From JBLIRR01 sp049472395 (GTDB taxonomy: Bacteria; SZUA-182; DTGQ01; JBLIRR01): a stretch of DNA of 64,000 nt. Location of the stretch: contig JBLIRR010000012.1 in NCBI GenBank assembly GCA_049472395.1, forward strand, positions 62,001 to 126,000, given 5' to 3'. Both the position numbers and the translations under genes were made by a program. The notes beneath the pieces are model-generated. The model was not told the origin of the DNA. It saw nothing but the letters and a program-made list of their open reading frames with translations, and ran no database searches. Within the stretch, counting starts at the first letter, position 1; each line of letters starts with the position of its first letter. Shown here in pieces: positions 24,821 to 34,200 of this stretch.

Positions 24821-25743
24821 CCTACTGTTGCTGTTTCATCAAAAATTAGGCGGCATTTATCAGTATCGAGGGTAACCTCAATGCCTAAAGGTATAGTAAG
24901 GTTTTCTAAGGCATGGCCAAAGGGGAGACCTATGCAAATAGGAATATTCTGCCGATCAAAAACCTCATTGATGAGATCCCTTAATTTTTTTTCATTATCA
25001 CTTCTTCCCTGCGTGGAAGTGAGTATATCTCCAAATACTACGCCATTTATTTTTTCAAGCTTGCCGGCTGCTTTGAGATGATACAACATTCTGTCGATAC
25101 GGTATGGTGCTTCCTTTCGATCCTCTATTAAGAGTATTTTATTATCCGTATCGATCTCATAATGAGTGCCCAAGCTATGAATCAAAAGCGTGAGGCATCC
25201 TCCGATGAGCACTCCTTTCCCCCTGCCTTCTCTGACAATCTTATTCTTACTAAAGGGAATGGGGGGGAGGGGAGAGTCTTTGGTTAACGCGTGTAATAAG
25301 CAATGTTCGGATAATGCTCTGATATAAGCTAATTGGTCAGTTGCGACCATTGGTCCATGAAAGGAAACCATAGAGCATGTTTTGTGAATAAAAAGATGCA
25401 ACACAGTAATATCACTAAAACCAATAAAGATTTTTGGATTTTTTTTTATACTGTCGGCTTTCAGTAAAGGTATTAACCTGGCAGACCCATAGCCGCCACG
25501 AGCACAAAAGATAGCGTGTACATCCTTGTCACAAAACATCGTATTAATCTCATCCGCTCTTCTTTTGTCGGTTCCTGCCAGATAGCCCTTCTTGGCAAAA
25601 ATAGTATCCAGAAATTTGATTTTAAAACCATATTCATTGAGCCGCTTAGTTCCAAGAATAAACTTCTCCTTATCAAAAGGCCCGGCAGGGGCCACGATAC
25701 CTATAGTATCTCCACGTTTTATTATTCTTGGTTTATGAATCAT
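24817..25743 (-). CDS. ldcA: LD-carboxypeptidase (peptidase S66)
   Basis: Removes the terminal D-Ala from tetrapeptides during cytoplasmic peptidoglycan recycling, producing the tripeptide substrate of Mpl. 308 residues. Motifs: KRGDTIGIVAPAGPFD at the N-terminus, the nucleophile region FCARGGYGSARLIPLL (Ser in GYGSAR) and IFIGFSDITVLHLF. Downstream there are GVLIGGCLTLLIHSLGT with the conserved Glu in LLIEDRKEAPYRIDRML, and the His in GLPFGHALENLTIPLG. It overlaps both neighbours by ATGA, so it is tightly coupled in the operon. Confidence 0.94.
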   Translation of the reverse strand: MIHKPRIIKRGDTIGIVAPAGPFDKEKFILGTKRLNEYGFKIKFLDTIFAKKGYLAGTDKRRADEINTMFCDKDVHAIFCARGGYGSARLIPLLKADSIKKNPKIFIGFSDITVLHLFIHKTCSMVSFHGPMVATDQLAYIRALSEHCLLHALTKDSPLPPIPFSKNKIVREGRGKGVLIGGCLTLLIHSLGTHYEIDTDNKILLIEDRKEAPYRIDRMLYHLKAAGKLEKINGVVFGDILTSTQGRSDNEKKLRDLINEVFDRQNIPICIGLPFGHALENLTIPLGIEVTLDTDKCRLIFDETATVG

Positions 25744-26564
25744 GGCTTAATCATTGGCATGAGTTTAGTTTTTAGTAATTCAAAGGCATCTTTTGGTGTG
25801 TTGGCAAAATTGAATAAATTAAGGTCAGAGGGGCTTATGGTCCCCCATTTTACCATAGCATTAAAATTGAGCACTTCATTCCAATAGTCTGAACCATATA
25901 TCAAAATAGGAACTCTTTTAGATATTTTTTTTGTTTGCATCAATGTAAGTACTTCCACAAGTTCATCAATTGTTCCAAATCCTCCAGGGAATACAATAAG
26001 AGCTTTGGCAAGATTCATAAACCAAAATTTACGCATAAAAAAATAATGGAATTCAAAGGATAATTGATCGGAGATGTAAGGGTTCGGTTTTTGTTCATGA
26101 GGCAGGCTAATATTTAATCCGATAGATTCTCCCCCTGCTTTTGCCGCACCTCGATTTGCCGCCTCCATTATCCCTGGTCCGCCCCCAGAGCAAACAACAA
26201 AACGATGCCCGTCCCTGCAATGCCGTGCCCAGTCAGTCAAAAGGCGTGAGAGCTCTACGGCATCTTCATAGTATTTTGACATCAATAATTTTGTCTGCGC
26301 AATTTTTTCCTTTCGAATTAAATCATTATCTGGAGTAACACTTTGCGTGATCTGACGTTGTAATGCTTTCAGCTCCCTTTGTACCGTTCTTTTCGATTGA
26401 ATTCTCGATGATCCGAAAAAAACAACAGTATCTTCTATCCCATATGTTTTGAAGCGGGATAATGGCTCAAGACATTCGCACATTATTCTTGCAATTCGAG
26501 CATCCGGGCTAGTAAGAAATTCAATGTTCTTATAGGCTTTCACAGGACGTTTCTTTGTAGTCAT
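25740..26564 (-). CDS. LOG-family nucleotide 5'-monophosphate nucleosidase-like protein
   Basis: 274 residues, Rossmann-like. Family motifs are FVVCSGGGPGIMEAANRGA (about 135) and the signature VFPGGFGTIDELVEVLTLMQ (about 195). The long N-terminal helical extension resembles the larger bacterial LOG proteins rather than the short plant-type ones. LOG enzymes hydrolyse nucleoside monophosphates to base plus ribose 5-phosphate, and the older 'lysine decarboxylase' label is wrong. It is the first gene of the operon with ldcA, the serine hydrolase, mpl, aroE and the ROK kinase, overlapping ldcA by ATGA. ATG 26564 follows AAAGGAG. Confidence 0.88.
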   Translation of the reverse strand: MTTKKRPVKAYKNIEFLTSPDARIARIMCECLEPLSRFKTYGIEDTVVFFGSSRIQSKRTVQRELKALQRQITQSVTPDNDLIRKEKIAQTKLLMSKYYEDAVELSRLLTDWARHCRDGHRFVVCSGGGPGIMEAANRGAAKAGGESIGLNISLPHEQKPNPYISDQLSFEFHYFFMRKFWFMNLAKALIVFPGGFGTIDELVEVLTLMQTKKISKRVPILIYGSDYWNEVLNFNAMVKWGTISPSDLNLFNFANTPKDAFELLKTKLMPMIKP

Positions 26565-26758
26565 ATTATCTCCTTTTTTACAGTAGGATAATAATATCTT
26601 TAAAGCGAGCTTTTTTCAAGCGAGAAATTGCAGCAATTCAATTTTTGAGCAGATGGGGGACATCACATTCAAGGAATAATATTTCCAAAGTGAGCATTAG
26701 TGAAGAAATTTAAGAATACGCTGCGAGATAAAAAAGATAAGCTTATAAAATAAAGAGT

Positions 26759-26947
26759 TTAGCTTCGCCGCACGGCTGCTTGCATTAATTTTAGATAGCG
26801 CTGGGAGATCTGTTCCCTTTTAAGAGTAACGTAAACAATATTTTCTGAATTTGAGGTGGGAAAATAACGATTAAGTTCCCTTATCATTCGAGCACGTAAA
26901 CGATATATAGTTTCATTTGCCATTGCAACAATCCCTCTTCTTGACAT
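26759..26947 (-). CDS. small basic protein of unknown function
   Basis: Up to 62 residues, rich in Arg (RLRARMIRELNRYFP, LKREQISQRYLKLMQAAVRR), probably two helices. It could bind nucleic acid, but no family is recognised. Two starts are possible: ATG 26947 (AGGGAT upstream) or ATG 26923 (AGAGGG 9 nt upstream). It stands alone between the LOG operon and maf. Regions 26565-26758 and 26948-27181 show nothing else. Confidence 0.45.
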   Translation of the reverse strand: MSRRGIVAMANETIYRLRARMIRELNRYFPTSNSENIVYVTLKREQISQRYLKLMQAAVRRS

Positions 26948-27181
26948 CTAATCCCTGGTTAAAATTATTGTTTATCTTACCACTAAAAAGGAAAAATACT
27001 TTTTAGTTGAGTTACTCTTAATTAGACGAGAGTATCTTTTATGCCTTACACTTTTTTTAAAGAAAGATTTACTTTTATCGAAAAAAGTATCTCCCTATGG
27101 TATCATATGTGCGGCGGAGCTTCGCGATACTGGTTACCTGATATTCGAAGCTGGATAATAAATAAAAGAATGGTATTTTAG

Positions 27182-27820
27182 ATGAGCATTGACATCGAAT
27201 GGTTCAATAGAAAATTGAATGACAATTTGCCTCTCATTTTAGCATCTGCTTCACCTCGGAGAAGAGAGCTTCTTGAACAATTAAACTTAAAATTTCAGAT
27301 TATTCCAAGCAATATTAAAGAGCATGATATGACAGGCCCTCCTGAAAAGAAAGCTCGAACATGGGCATTTCTCAAAGCGGACGCCATAGCAAAAAAATTT
27401 TGCGGCGTTATACTCGGGGCGGATACGATTGTTGTGCTCGGGAAAAATATTTTAGGCAAACCTCGTGATGCAGAAGAAGCCCGCCAGATGCTTCGTCAAT
27501 TAAGCGGAAATACCCATTCCGTCATTACGGGACTGGCTTTGATCAATACCCAGACCGGGTGTCATATTTTAGAATCGGTTGAAACAAGGGTGACCTTTCG
27601 GATATTGGAGGAGGGAGAAATAGATGACTATGTAGCAAGCAGGGAACCTATGGATAAAGCCGGGGCTTATGGTATTCAGGCTCAAGGCGCTTATTTTGTC
27701 AAGCATCTTCAGGGATGCTATACGAATGTTGTTGGCCTTCCCGTCTCTACTTTCCTTAAATTCCTTCGAGAAATCTTAATCAGGAAAAAGAGCAATTTAT
27801 TTTCGGATAAATGCCGATAA
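27182..27820 (+). CDS. maf: Maf-family nucleoside triphosphate pyrophosphatase
   Basis: House-cleaning enzyme that hydrolyses dTTP/UTP or modified nucleotides to monophosphates. 212 residues. Motifs: LILASASPRRRELLEQL (18-34), ILGADTIVVLGKNILGKPRD with the catalytic Asp (about 80), MLRQLSGNTHSVITGLAL and EPMDKAGAYGIQAQGAYFV. The DTIVVL and Q-containing GIQ elements place it near the YhdE-type dTTP/UTP group. The ribosome-binding site before ATG 27182 is weak. A small membrane-protein gene follows after 27 nt and may be co-transcribed. Confidence 0.93.
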   Translation: MSIDIEWFNRKLNDNLPLILASASPRRRELLEQLNLKFQIIPSNIKEHDMTGPPEKKARTWAFLKADAIAKKFCGVILGADTIVVLGKNILGKPRDAEEARQMLRQLSGNTHSVITGLALINTQTGCHILESVETRVTFRILEEGEIDDYVASREPMDKAGAYGIQAQGAYFVKHLQGCYTNVVGLPVSTFLKFLREILIRKKSNLFSDKCR

Positions 27821-27847
27821 GATAATAAAAAAAGAAGGAAATAAGCC

Positions 27848-28159
27848 ATGTTAGAGCAACTAAAGTTTATTTTTCAAATTCTTCCCTTTGCTTTTATACA
27901 GGAAAATGTTTTTTTGATTCCTGTGTGGCAAATGATAATTTTTGTATTTATCATTACGTTTTGTATATTCTTTAGAAAGTATCAATTGGGATTATTGATC
28001 TCATTTGTATTTAGCTTTTATTGGGGTTTGATCGTGAATCGTGATGTGTTTATAGGAAACGTGCACAGTGAATATGCCGTTTCGTGGGTATTTATTTTAT
28101 ATATCGTTGGAGGAGCTATTCTTGTTATCGTACCCTTGGTTTCATTCTTCAAATCGTGA
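27848..28159 (+). CDS. small integral membrane protein, three helices
   Basis: 103 residues with three hydrophobic spans (about 24-42, 46-65 and 79-99) and little else: PVWQMIIFVFIITFCIFF, QLGLLISFVFSFYWGLIV, SWVFILYIVGGAILVIVPL. AAGAAGGAAATAAGCC precedes ATG 27848. No family is recognised. It is 27 nt downstream of maf. The interval 28160-28358 has only an unconvincing 45-codon ORF. Confidence 0.7.
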   Translation: MLEQLKFIFQILPFAFIQENVFLIPVWQMIIFVFIITFCIFFRKYQLGLLISFVFSFYWGLIVNRDVFIGNVHSEYAVSWVFILYIVGGAILVIVPLVSFFKS

Positions 28160-28358
28160 TATACTCATAACCTTGATCCCAATATAGGACAATTTTTATC
28201 TTTACGCATGCATGATACTTGTCTTAAGGGTGAGACTGTTCAAGGGGCAATAGTACTTTCTCCCAAGGGGAAATGCTATTTGGATGTAACAGCAAATGGT
28301 AAGAGTCGACACTTCTCATGTGGTGAATATAATATGTCCCCATGATGAAGTTGGCTTT

Positions 28359-28988
28359 TTATAAATTGCAGCATTCACCTTCATTCTCTTGAAAGAAGTC
28401 AGCTACATGAATATCAAAGGAAGTTGAAAAATCAGCCCGCTTTCCCGTCATTATTTCGACCGCATTAAATGTAAGTTGTGCATGATATTTATAGCTGTCA
28501 TAAGTAACGCAGAGTGGACATCCCGGAGAACATAAGAGGTCATTGAGGGGTGAATTCTTTTTCTGGCTTACGCTCATAACGTTGAGTGTAATCTCTATAT
28601 TTGACCCGGCTTCGACGACCTGCCCAAGCGCAAGTGATCGTGAGTCTAAAGTAGAAGGAGTATAGCTATCAGCTGGTGTATAGTCTATGCGGACATTCTC
28701 GATAGATACAGAGGATGAGGAGAGCTTATCCGATATATTGGGCAATAATTCGGAGCTTATCGTAACAGTCAATGAATCAGGTAATATCTTATAACCGTCG
28801 CACGTATTATCCCCATCATTACTATCCATCCATAGAGCAACGTCCGAATCGATATGTGTGGTAGCGCAATTGGCTGTAATGGCAACCGTATTAAAAAGAG
28901 CAGCGCCTGGACTTGTCGCCGATCCGCAACCACCTATTAAAAGAGCACAACAACACAATAGATGCACAAGAAAAATATTTTTTCGCAT
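28359..28988 (-). CDS. lipoprotein of unknown function
   Basis: 209 residues from ATG 28988, chosen because AGGAGGAG lies just upstream; the ATG at 29006 is inside that ribosome-binding region. The leader KNIFLVHLLCCCALLIGGC ends in the lipobox IGGC. The mature protein has several Cys pairs (LLCSPGCPLCVTYDSY and a C-terminal ECCNL) and mostly beta-strand composition (DSLTVTISSELLPN, FNAVEIMTGKRADFSTSFDI). It resembles the class of small extracellular proteins with a single Ig-like sandwich, but I do not recognise a family. Confidence 0.75.
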   Translation of the reverse strand: MRKNIFLVHLLCCCALLIGGCGSATSPGAALFNTVAITANCATTHIDSDVALWMDSNDGDNTCDGYKILPDSLTVTISSELLPNISDKLSSSSVSIENVRIDYTPADSYTPSTLDSRSLALGQVVEAGSNIEITLNVMSVSQKKNSPLNDLLCSPGCPLCVTYDSYKYHAQLTFNAVEIMTGKRADFSTSFDIHVADFFQENEGECCNL

Positions 28989-29130
28989 CTCTTTACTCCT
29001 CCTCATGCTAATCCTAAATATAAAGCATACATCAATATATACTATACATCACATTTTTATTTGTCAGAAAATTGTTTCAATGGTACCATAAAATATATAG
29101 TATAGCAATAGAGGCGCGGCAATTCTAATT

Positions 29131-29610
29131 TTAGACAAATAACCTGTATAAATAGAAAATCATTACTCCCTTCCCCCCTTCTTGACGGGAACCGGGTCTG
29201 TAAAATTCCACGAGATGTCGGCCTTGGTCGGAATTGAGCCAGTGAATAACGTATTCTTTAAGAAGGGATTTTCCATGAGGAGAATGAATTCCTTTTCCCG
29301 TGATGATCATGACAGTTCGGGTATTCTGGTGTGCGCACTGTTCACAAAATGCCTCAAGACGAACGATGGATTCATCGTGCACTAATCCATGTAAATCTAA
29401 CGTAGCTTCTATCTTTTCACCACTCTCTCTGTAAGTTGCTTTTCTTTTGCGTATACAAAAAGATTTCTCTTCTATAAAATCAAATTTTTTTTCATTTATA
29501 GGAGCCCGGTTGCTCCCGAGAGCTTCTATAGCTTTAAGAAAAGCCCTTTTTTCCTCATTGGATAGAGTCCACGTCTCATTCCTCTTTTTTTTCTTAGATT
29601 TTTTTAACAT
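29131..29610 (-). CDS. Smr-domain protein
   Basis: 159 residues: a basic N-terminus (LKKSKKKKRNETW), a linker, then an Smr domain from about residue 68. Motifs are ATLDLHGLVHDESIVRLEAF (the LDxHG motif), VMIITGKGIHSPHGKSLLKEY (the GxGxHS-type loop) and the closing GGKGVMIFYLY. Stand-alone Smr proteins are nucleases of the MutS2 C-terminal type; E. coli SmrB cleaves mRNA at collided ribosomes. It is alone on the minus strand next to tRNA-His. Confidence 0.9.
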   Translation of the reverse strand: MLKKSKKKKRNETWTLSNEEKRAFLKAIEALGSNRAPINEKKFDFIEEKSFCIRKRKATYRESGEKIEATLDLHGLVHDESIVRLEAFCEQCAHQNTRTVMIITGKGIHSPHGKSLLKEYVIHWLNSDQGRHLVEFYRPGSRQEGGKGVMIFYLYRLFV

Positions 29611-29670
29611 TGAGTTTCAAAATAAAATTTTATCTGCTATACTATCTCCTGAAGATAAGTATATAATTGT

Positions 29671-29747
29671 GGTGGATGTAGCTCAGTGGCTAGAGTCCTG
29701 GATTGTGGCTCCAGTTGTCGCGGGTTCAAATCCCGCCATCCACCCCA
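29671..29747 (+). tRNA. tRNA-His (anticodon GTG)
   Basis: The acceptor stem GTGGATG/CATCCAC is closed by an encoded G at -1 (29671) opposite C73 (29744), the identity pair of tRNA-His. Anticodon loop TTGTGGC gives GTG. The T-arm is GCGGGTTCAAATCCCGC, and CCA is encoded (29745-29747). TATACT upstream at about 29639-29644 could be its -10 box. 29748-29917 holds nothing I recognise. Confidence 0.96.
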
Positions 29748-29917
29748 TCCTCTTCATTGCCCATGCCCCAAAAACTCATATTGTTTTATGTGTGTAACAG
29801 GCGTATAAGCACGTGTTGTCTTAAAACTCGAGAACTTCCGCCTCCCACCGAGAAGGTTAAATTTTTAGTGTATTAAGAACGAAACTAAAAATACATGTGT
29901 GATTCAGGGACTTTGAG

Positions 29918-30100
29918 CTAAGAATCGCAGCCGTTCAGTTTGATTGCTTCATCAATAAGCATAATAGGAATTTCATCCTTGATGGGATAGAGCAGTTTAC
30001 ATGCGTGACAGATAAAACCAGATTCATCCTGTTTTAATTCAAGGTCTCCCTTACATTTTGGGCATGCTAAAATATCAATTAATTCTTTATCAATAGCCAT
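29918..30100 (-). CDS. Trm112-family zinc-ribbon protein
   Basis: 60 residues with the paired zinc ligands ILACPKCKGDLEL and FICHACKLLYPIKDEIPIML, the full Trm112p/DUF343 pattern. In eukaryotes Trm112 activates methyltransferases; the bacterial short version (for example YcaR) is often beside lipid A or nucleotide-sugar genes, which is not the case here. The ribosome-binding site is GAGGGAAT. It lies alone, downstream of a terminator that separates it from the response regulator. Confidence 0.9.
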   Translation of the reverse strand: MAIDKELIDILACPKCKGDLELKQDESGFICHACKLLYPIKDEIPIMLIDEAIKLNGCDS

Positions 30101-30210
30101 ATAATTCCCTCGTTAATTTTTTTATTTCTTAACGCTAAATATTATAAAGGAGCTGTTACATAAATTCAATAGATAAATAGCTCGCAGTCAAGATAAGAGG
30201 AGGCTCATAA

Positions 30211-30242
30211 AAAAAAATTGGGCTGTACTAAAAGTACAGCCC
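30211..30242 (-). terminator. intrinsic terminator on minus strand
   Basis: On the minus strand GGGCTGTAC and GTACAGCCC form a perfect 9-bp stem with the loop TTTTA, followed by AATTTTTTTTT. It ends transcripts coming from the response regulator, about 230 nt after its stop. A second, imperfect hairpin (30248-30289) precedes it. Confidence 0.92.
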
Positions 30243-30342
30243 TTTTCAAAATCAAGAGCAGTTGGGGGGGGAGAACCACTCCTGATTTTGGTTGCTTATT
30301 TTTTACTGCAATTACTTTAATTTTTGAAGCAACTTTTATGCC

Positions 30343-30426
30343 AATAATCGAGTCCCATTTTAATTATGACTGCGGCTCTATTTGGGGATTTTAGCCGGGT
30401 GGCTTTTGGTTGGGGCCTCGATTATT
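30343..30426. ncRNA. candidate structured RNA in the response-regulator 3' region
   Basis: AATAATCGAG (30343-30352) pairs perfectly with CTCGATTATT (30417-30426). The stem continues after a one-base bulge with TCCCA/TGGGG, giving 15 pairs around a 54-nt interior that itself has CGGCT/AGCCG (30373-30397). The element is inside an unusually long 3' region ending in a strong terminator, so on the minus strand it could be a stable 3'-UTR-derived RNA. Nothing matches a riboswitch that I know. The function and even the strand are uncertain. Confidence 0.35.
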
Positions 30427-30469
30427 TATGATATGGAGAAAGAATTATGACAGGGGCCATTATGAAAGA

Positions 30470-31072
30470 TTATTCAATTTCATGTGAAAATTTATGTGAA
30501 AAGAATGAGGTAAGTTTTTCTTTAATGGCATTAATCTGTATGGCAGTATCCATATTGTCTTGACTTACAATTTCTTTTATTGAATTAACTAATATAGAGT
30601 ATGAATTTATCATGGTCTCAAGTCTCACAATAGTTTTACGCGCATCTTCCTCTATGAATATTTTTGCTTGGTAAAGGTCCTCCACAGAATTATTGAGGCC
30701 TTTTATTTCATAAAGGGTTTCCAATTTTGACAGTATAATATTTTGCGAAATAGGTTTTTGAAGATAGTCTCTGGCTCCCAAAGACATGGCGGCTACCGCA
30801 TTTTCAATAGAACCAACTCCCGTTAACACAATAACTTCAATTCGCGGTTTGTGTTGTTTCACATATTTTACAACCTCAAGTCCATTCACAAAAGGCATTT
30901 GCATATCAGTAATAATAAGATCAAAATTTTTTTCATTAATCATATGAAGAGCGTTCTTACCATTATCAGAGGTAAAGACATTATCACCATGATCTTTAAG
31001 TATATTACAAATAAGAAGTCTTTCTACGGCATTATCCTCAACAACTAAAATATCAAGCGATTTATCCACCAT
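30470..31072 (-). CDS. single-receiver response regulator with helical C-terminus
   Basis: 200 residues. The receiver domain is residues 7-122: acidic pair in ILVVEDNAVERL, phosphorylation Asp in FDLIITDMQMPFVNG (about 56), switch Thr in VIVLTGVGS and Lys in ARDYLQKPIS. Residues 125-195 are helical with no DNA-binding or enzymatic domain, so it probably acts through protein contact. No kinase is adjacent; hybrid kinases are encoded at 44.7-49.4 kb but there is no evidence that they are partners. Upstream of ATG 31072 lies AGGAGGGCTAGGAA. Confidence 0.92.
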   Translation of the reverse strand: MVDKSLDILVVEDNAVERLLICNILKDHGDNVFTSDNGKNALHMINEKNFDLIITDMQMPFVNGLEVVKYVKQHKPRIEVIVLTGVGSIENAVAAMSLGARDYLQKPISQNIILSKLETLYEIKGLNNSVEDLYQAKIFIEEDARKTIVRLETMINSYSILVNSIKEIVSQDNMDTAIQINAIKEKLTSFFSHKFSHEIE

Positions 31073-31208
31073 TTCCTAGCCCTCCTCTTTTTATCCCTAT
31101 CGGTAAATTTAATATTTTTGATTTATTTGCGGTGATTCGCTCTAATTCGTTATAATAAAAATAAGGACTTAGCCTCGCGAGAGAGTATAATCAAACAGAG
31201 GGTAAAAC

Positions 31209-34200
31209 GTGTTGCGCAATAATGAATATAGGGGAAAGATCAAATATCCTGCGAATTTGCCGATTGTTCATAAGAAGGATGAGATAATAAAGGCAATAAG
31301 GCGTCATCGGGTCGTAGTAATAAGTGGGGAGACCGGCTCAGGCAAAACAACTCAGATTCCAAAATTTTGTCTTGAGGCGGGCTTTGGCCGTAAAGGCATC
31401 ATCGGGTGTACGCAGCCCCGGCGTATTGCCGCTTCATCTGTTGCACAGCGGGTAACAAGTGAATTAGATAGTTTGGGAAATGGACTTGTCGGTTACAAGA
31501 TTCGTTTTAGGGATACGACACACTCTTCTACTGTTATCAAGTTTATGACAGATGGTATTCTTCTTGCCGAGACACAGTCAGATCCGATGCTACGGTCTTA
31601 TGATATTATAATAATCGATGAGGCCCATGAAAGAAGCCTTAATATTGATTTCTTGCTTGGCATATTGCGGAATTTAATTTGCCAAAGACAGCATCTTAAA
31701 CTGATTGTTACCTCTGCAACCATTGATACTGAAAAATTTTCTCACTACTTTGATGATGCACCCATTGTTGAGATTTCAGGTAAGCTCTACCCTGTAGAGA
31801 TCAGAAACAAACCACTGGATCATGCGCTGGAAGAGTCAGGGGAGATAACTTATATTGATCAGGCTGCAGCGGCAGTAGATGAATTAAGGGAGGAAGACTG
31901 CGAAGGGAATATGCTCATCTTTATGCCAAGTGAACGGGATATATGGGAAACAGTTCAGAAACTAAGGGGCAGAAATTATCACCATACGATTATTCTTCCC
32001 CTTTTTGGAAGGCTTTCATCCGCAGATCAACAGAGGATATTTGCATCGACAAAAGAACAAAAGATTATAGTTTCTACTAATATTGCTGAGACCTCTATTA
32101 CAATCCCCGGAATTAAATACGTCATCGACACAGGATTAGCAAGAATTTCCCACTACAATCCGCGCCTTCGGATACAGACGCTTCCCATAAAAAACATATC
32201 CAAAAGCAGTGCAGATCAACGCAGGGGCAGATGCGGAAGGGTAAAGGCTGGTGTGTGTATTCGATTGTATAGTCAGGATGAATATGAGAGTTGGCCGCTT
32301 TTTACGCCACCAGAGATAATCAGGTCTAATCTTGCTGAAGTTATTTTGCGTATGCGGTATCTTAAAATAGAAGATATCACACACTTCCCCTTTATTGATT
32401 CGCCAGCTCAAAAAGCAATAAAAGATGGGTTTGGAATTTTGCGAGAGCTTGGTGCTATTGATTCTTCAGACACATTGACGGATACTGGTATTCTTATGGC
32501 AAGACTGCCCCTTGATCCCAGAATTTCACGAATGATTATTGAGGCAAAAAAAGAAAATGCACTGCGTGAAATAATCATTATTGCCTCTGCTTTGAGTATT
32601 CAAGATCCCAGGGAAAGGCCGGCAGAAAAACAGGGTCTTGCAGATGAAATGCATAGCCGTTTCATTGTCCCTCAATCTGATTTCCTTACCCTTTTAAAGA
32701 TATGGGATACCTATCATGATACCTTAGAGCGATTGAAAACGCAGAATCAAATGCGAAAGTTTTGCACTACTCATTTTCTTTCCTACAAACGAATGAGTGA
32801 GTGGCGGGATATTCATGAACATATCTATAGGATTCTCAAAGAAGAAGGCGGATATTCAATGAATAAAACCCCTGCTCATTATGATCAGATACATCGAGCC
32901 ATATTAAGCGGACTTTTAAGTAATATAGGCCAGCGAAATATGAAAAAGGCAAAAGAGAAGAATGCCTATAATGCCACTAAAGGCAAAGAGGTGATGATTT
33001 TTCCTGGTTCAGGCCAATTCGGAAAAGCAGGTGAGTGGATTGTGTCTGCCCAGATGGTGCAGACTTCACGACTTTTTGCTCGCACTATTGCCACGATTAA
33101 TTCAGAATGGATCGAGGCTTTAGCCGATGGGCTCTGCAAGGTAACGTATTATGATCCTCATTGGGAAAAGGAGCGGGGGGAGGTTGTTGCATATCAGCAA
33201 AAATCTTTATATGGGCTCATTATCGTCCCAAAACGCAAAGTGAGTTATGGCGGAATTAATCCTGAAGAATCACAGAAAATTTTTATCAGAGCAGCCTTAA
33301 TCGAAGGGCACATCAAGGAGTATTTTGTATTTTTTGACCATAATAACTCTATTATTACCTGCATAAAGAAAATGGAAGGCAAAATACGGCGCCGGGACCT
33401 TCTTGTGGATAATGACACCATGTATAATTTATATGCGCAGCGGCTTAAGGGCATATGTACTATCAATGGATTAAAAAAACTAATTAGAGAGAGAGGAGGG
33501 GATTCCTTTCTGAAAATGCATATGAATGATTTTCTCTCGACAATACCGGATGCCCAGGAGCTGGCTCAATACCCCGATACATTGGAAGTGGGTGATCTGC
33601 TCCTTCCTCTTACTTACAGATTTAGCCCGGGTGATGAGGATGATGGGATAACAGTGACAATTCCCCTCTCTCAAATGAATCACCTCCGGCCTGAGGTATT
33701 TGATTTCCTCGTGCCAGGCTTGTTATATGAAAAGATTATTTTTTTATTAAAAGGACTCCCCAAATTATATAGAAAACAACTCATCCCTCTTCAAGATTCG
33801 GCAAAAATAATTGTTGATCTCATATCAGCCAAAAAGTCTCAGGGATCATTATATGCAATCCTGACTGCTATTATTTATGATCAATACAGGGTAAAGATCC
33901 CTTTTGATGCGTGGCCGCGCACTACTCTTTTACCGCATCTTAATATAAGATATAAGGTAATAGACTTAGAAGGCAAGGTTATAGGGCAGGGCAGGGATTT
34001 TTACGCACTCTCGAAGATAAAGATTAAAGATGACGAGCAATGGGTGGGGGCATGTAAGAGGTGGAACCGCCCAGGTATTGTAACCTGGGATTTTGATAAT
34101 ATAGAGGAGAAAATAGCTATTGGCCATGACAAGAACGGAATCTGTCATTATGCCTATCCCGGGCTCTATGCTCACAAAGAGTATAATGAAAAGGGTGCAT

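Noticed and set aside
28208..28345. 45-codon ORF (MHDTCLKGETVQGAIVLS...)
   Set aside because: The composition looks protein-like, but there is no ribosome-binding site and no recognisable family; too weak to call.
30301..30430. c-di-GMP (GEMM) or other known riboswitch
   Set aside because: The conserved loop and receptor sequences of GEMM and other riboswitches that I know are not there, and the element follows a gene rather than preceding one.
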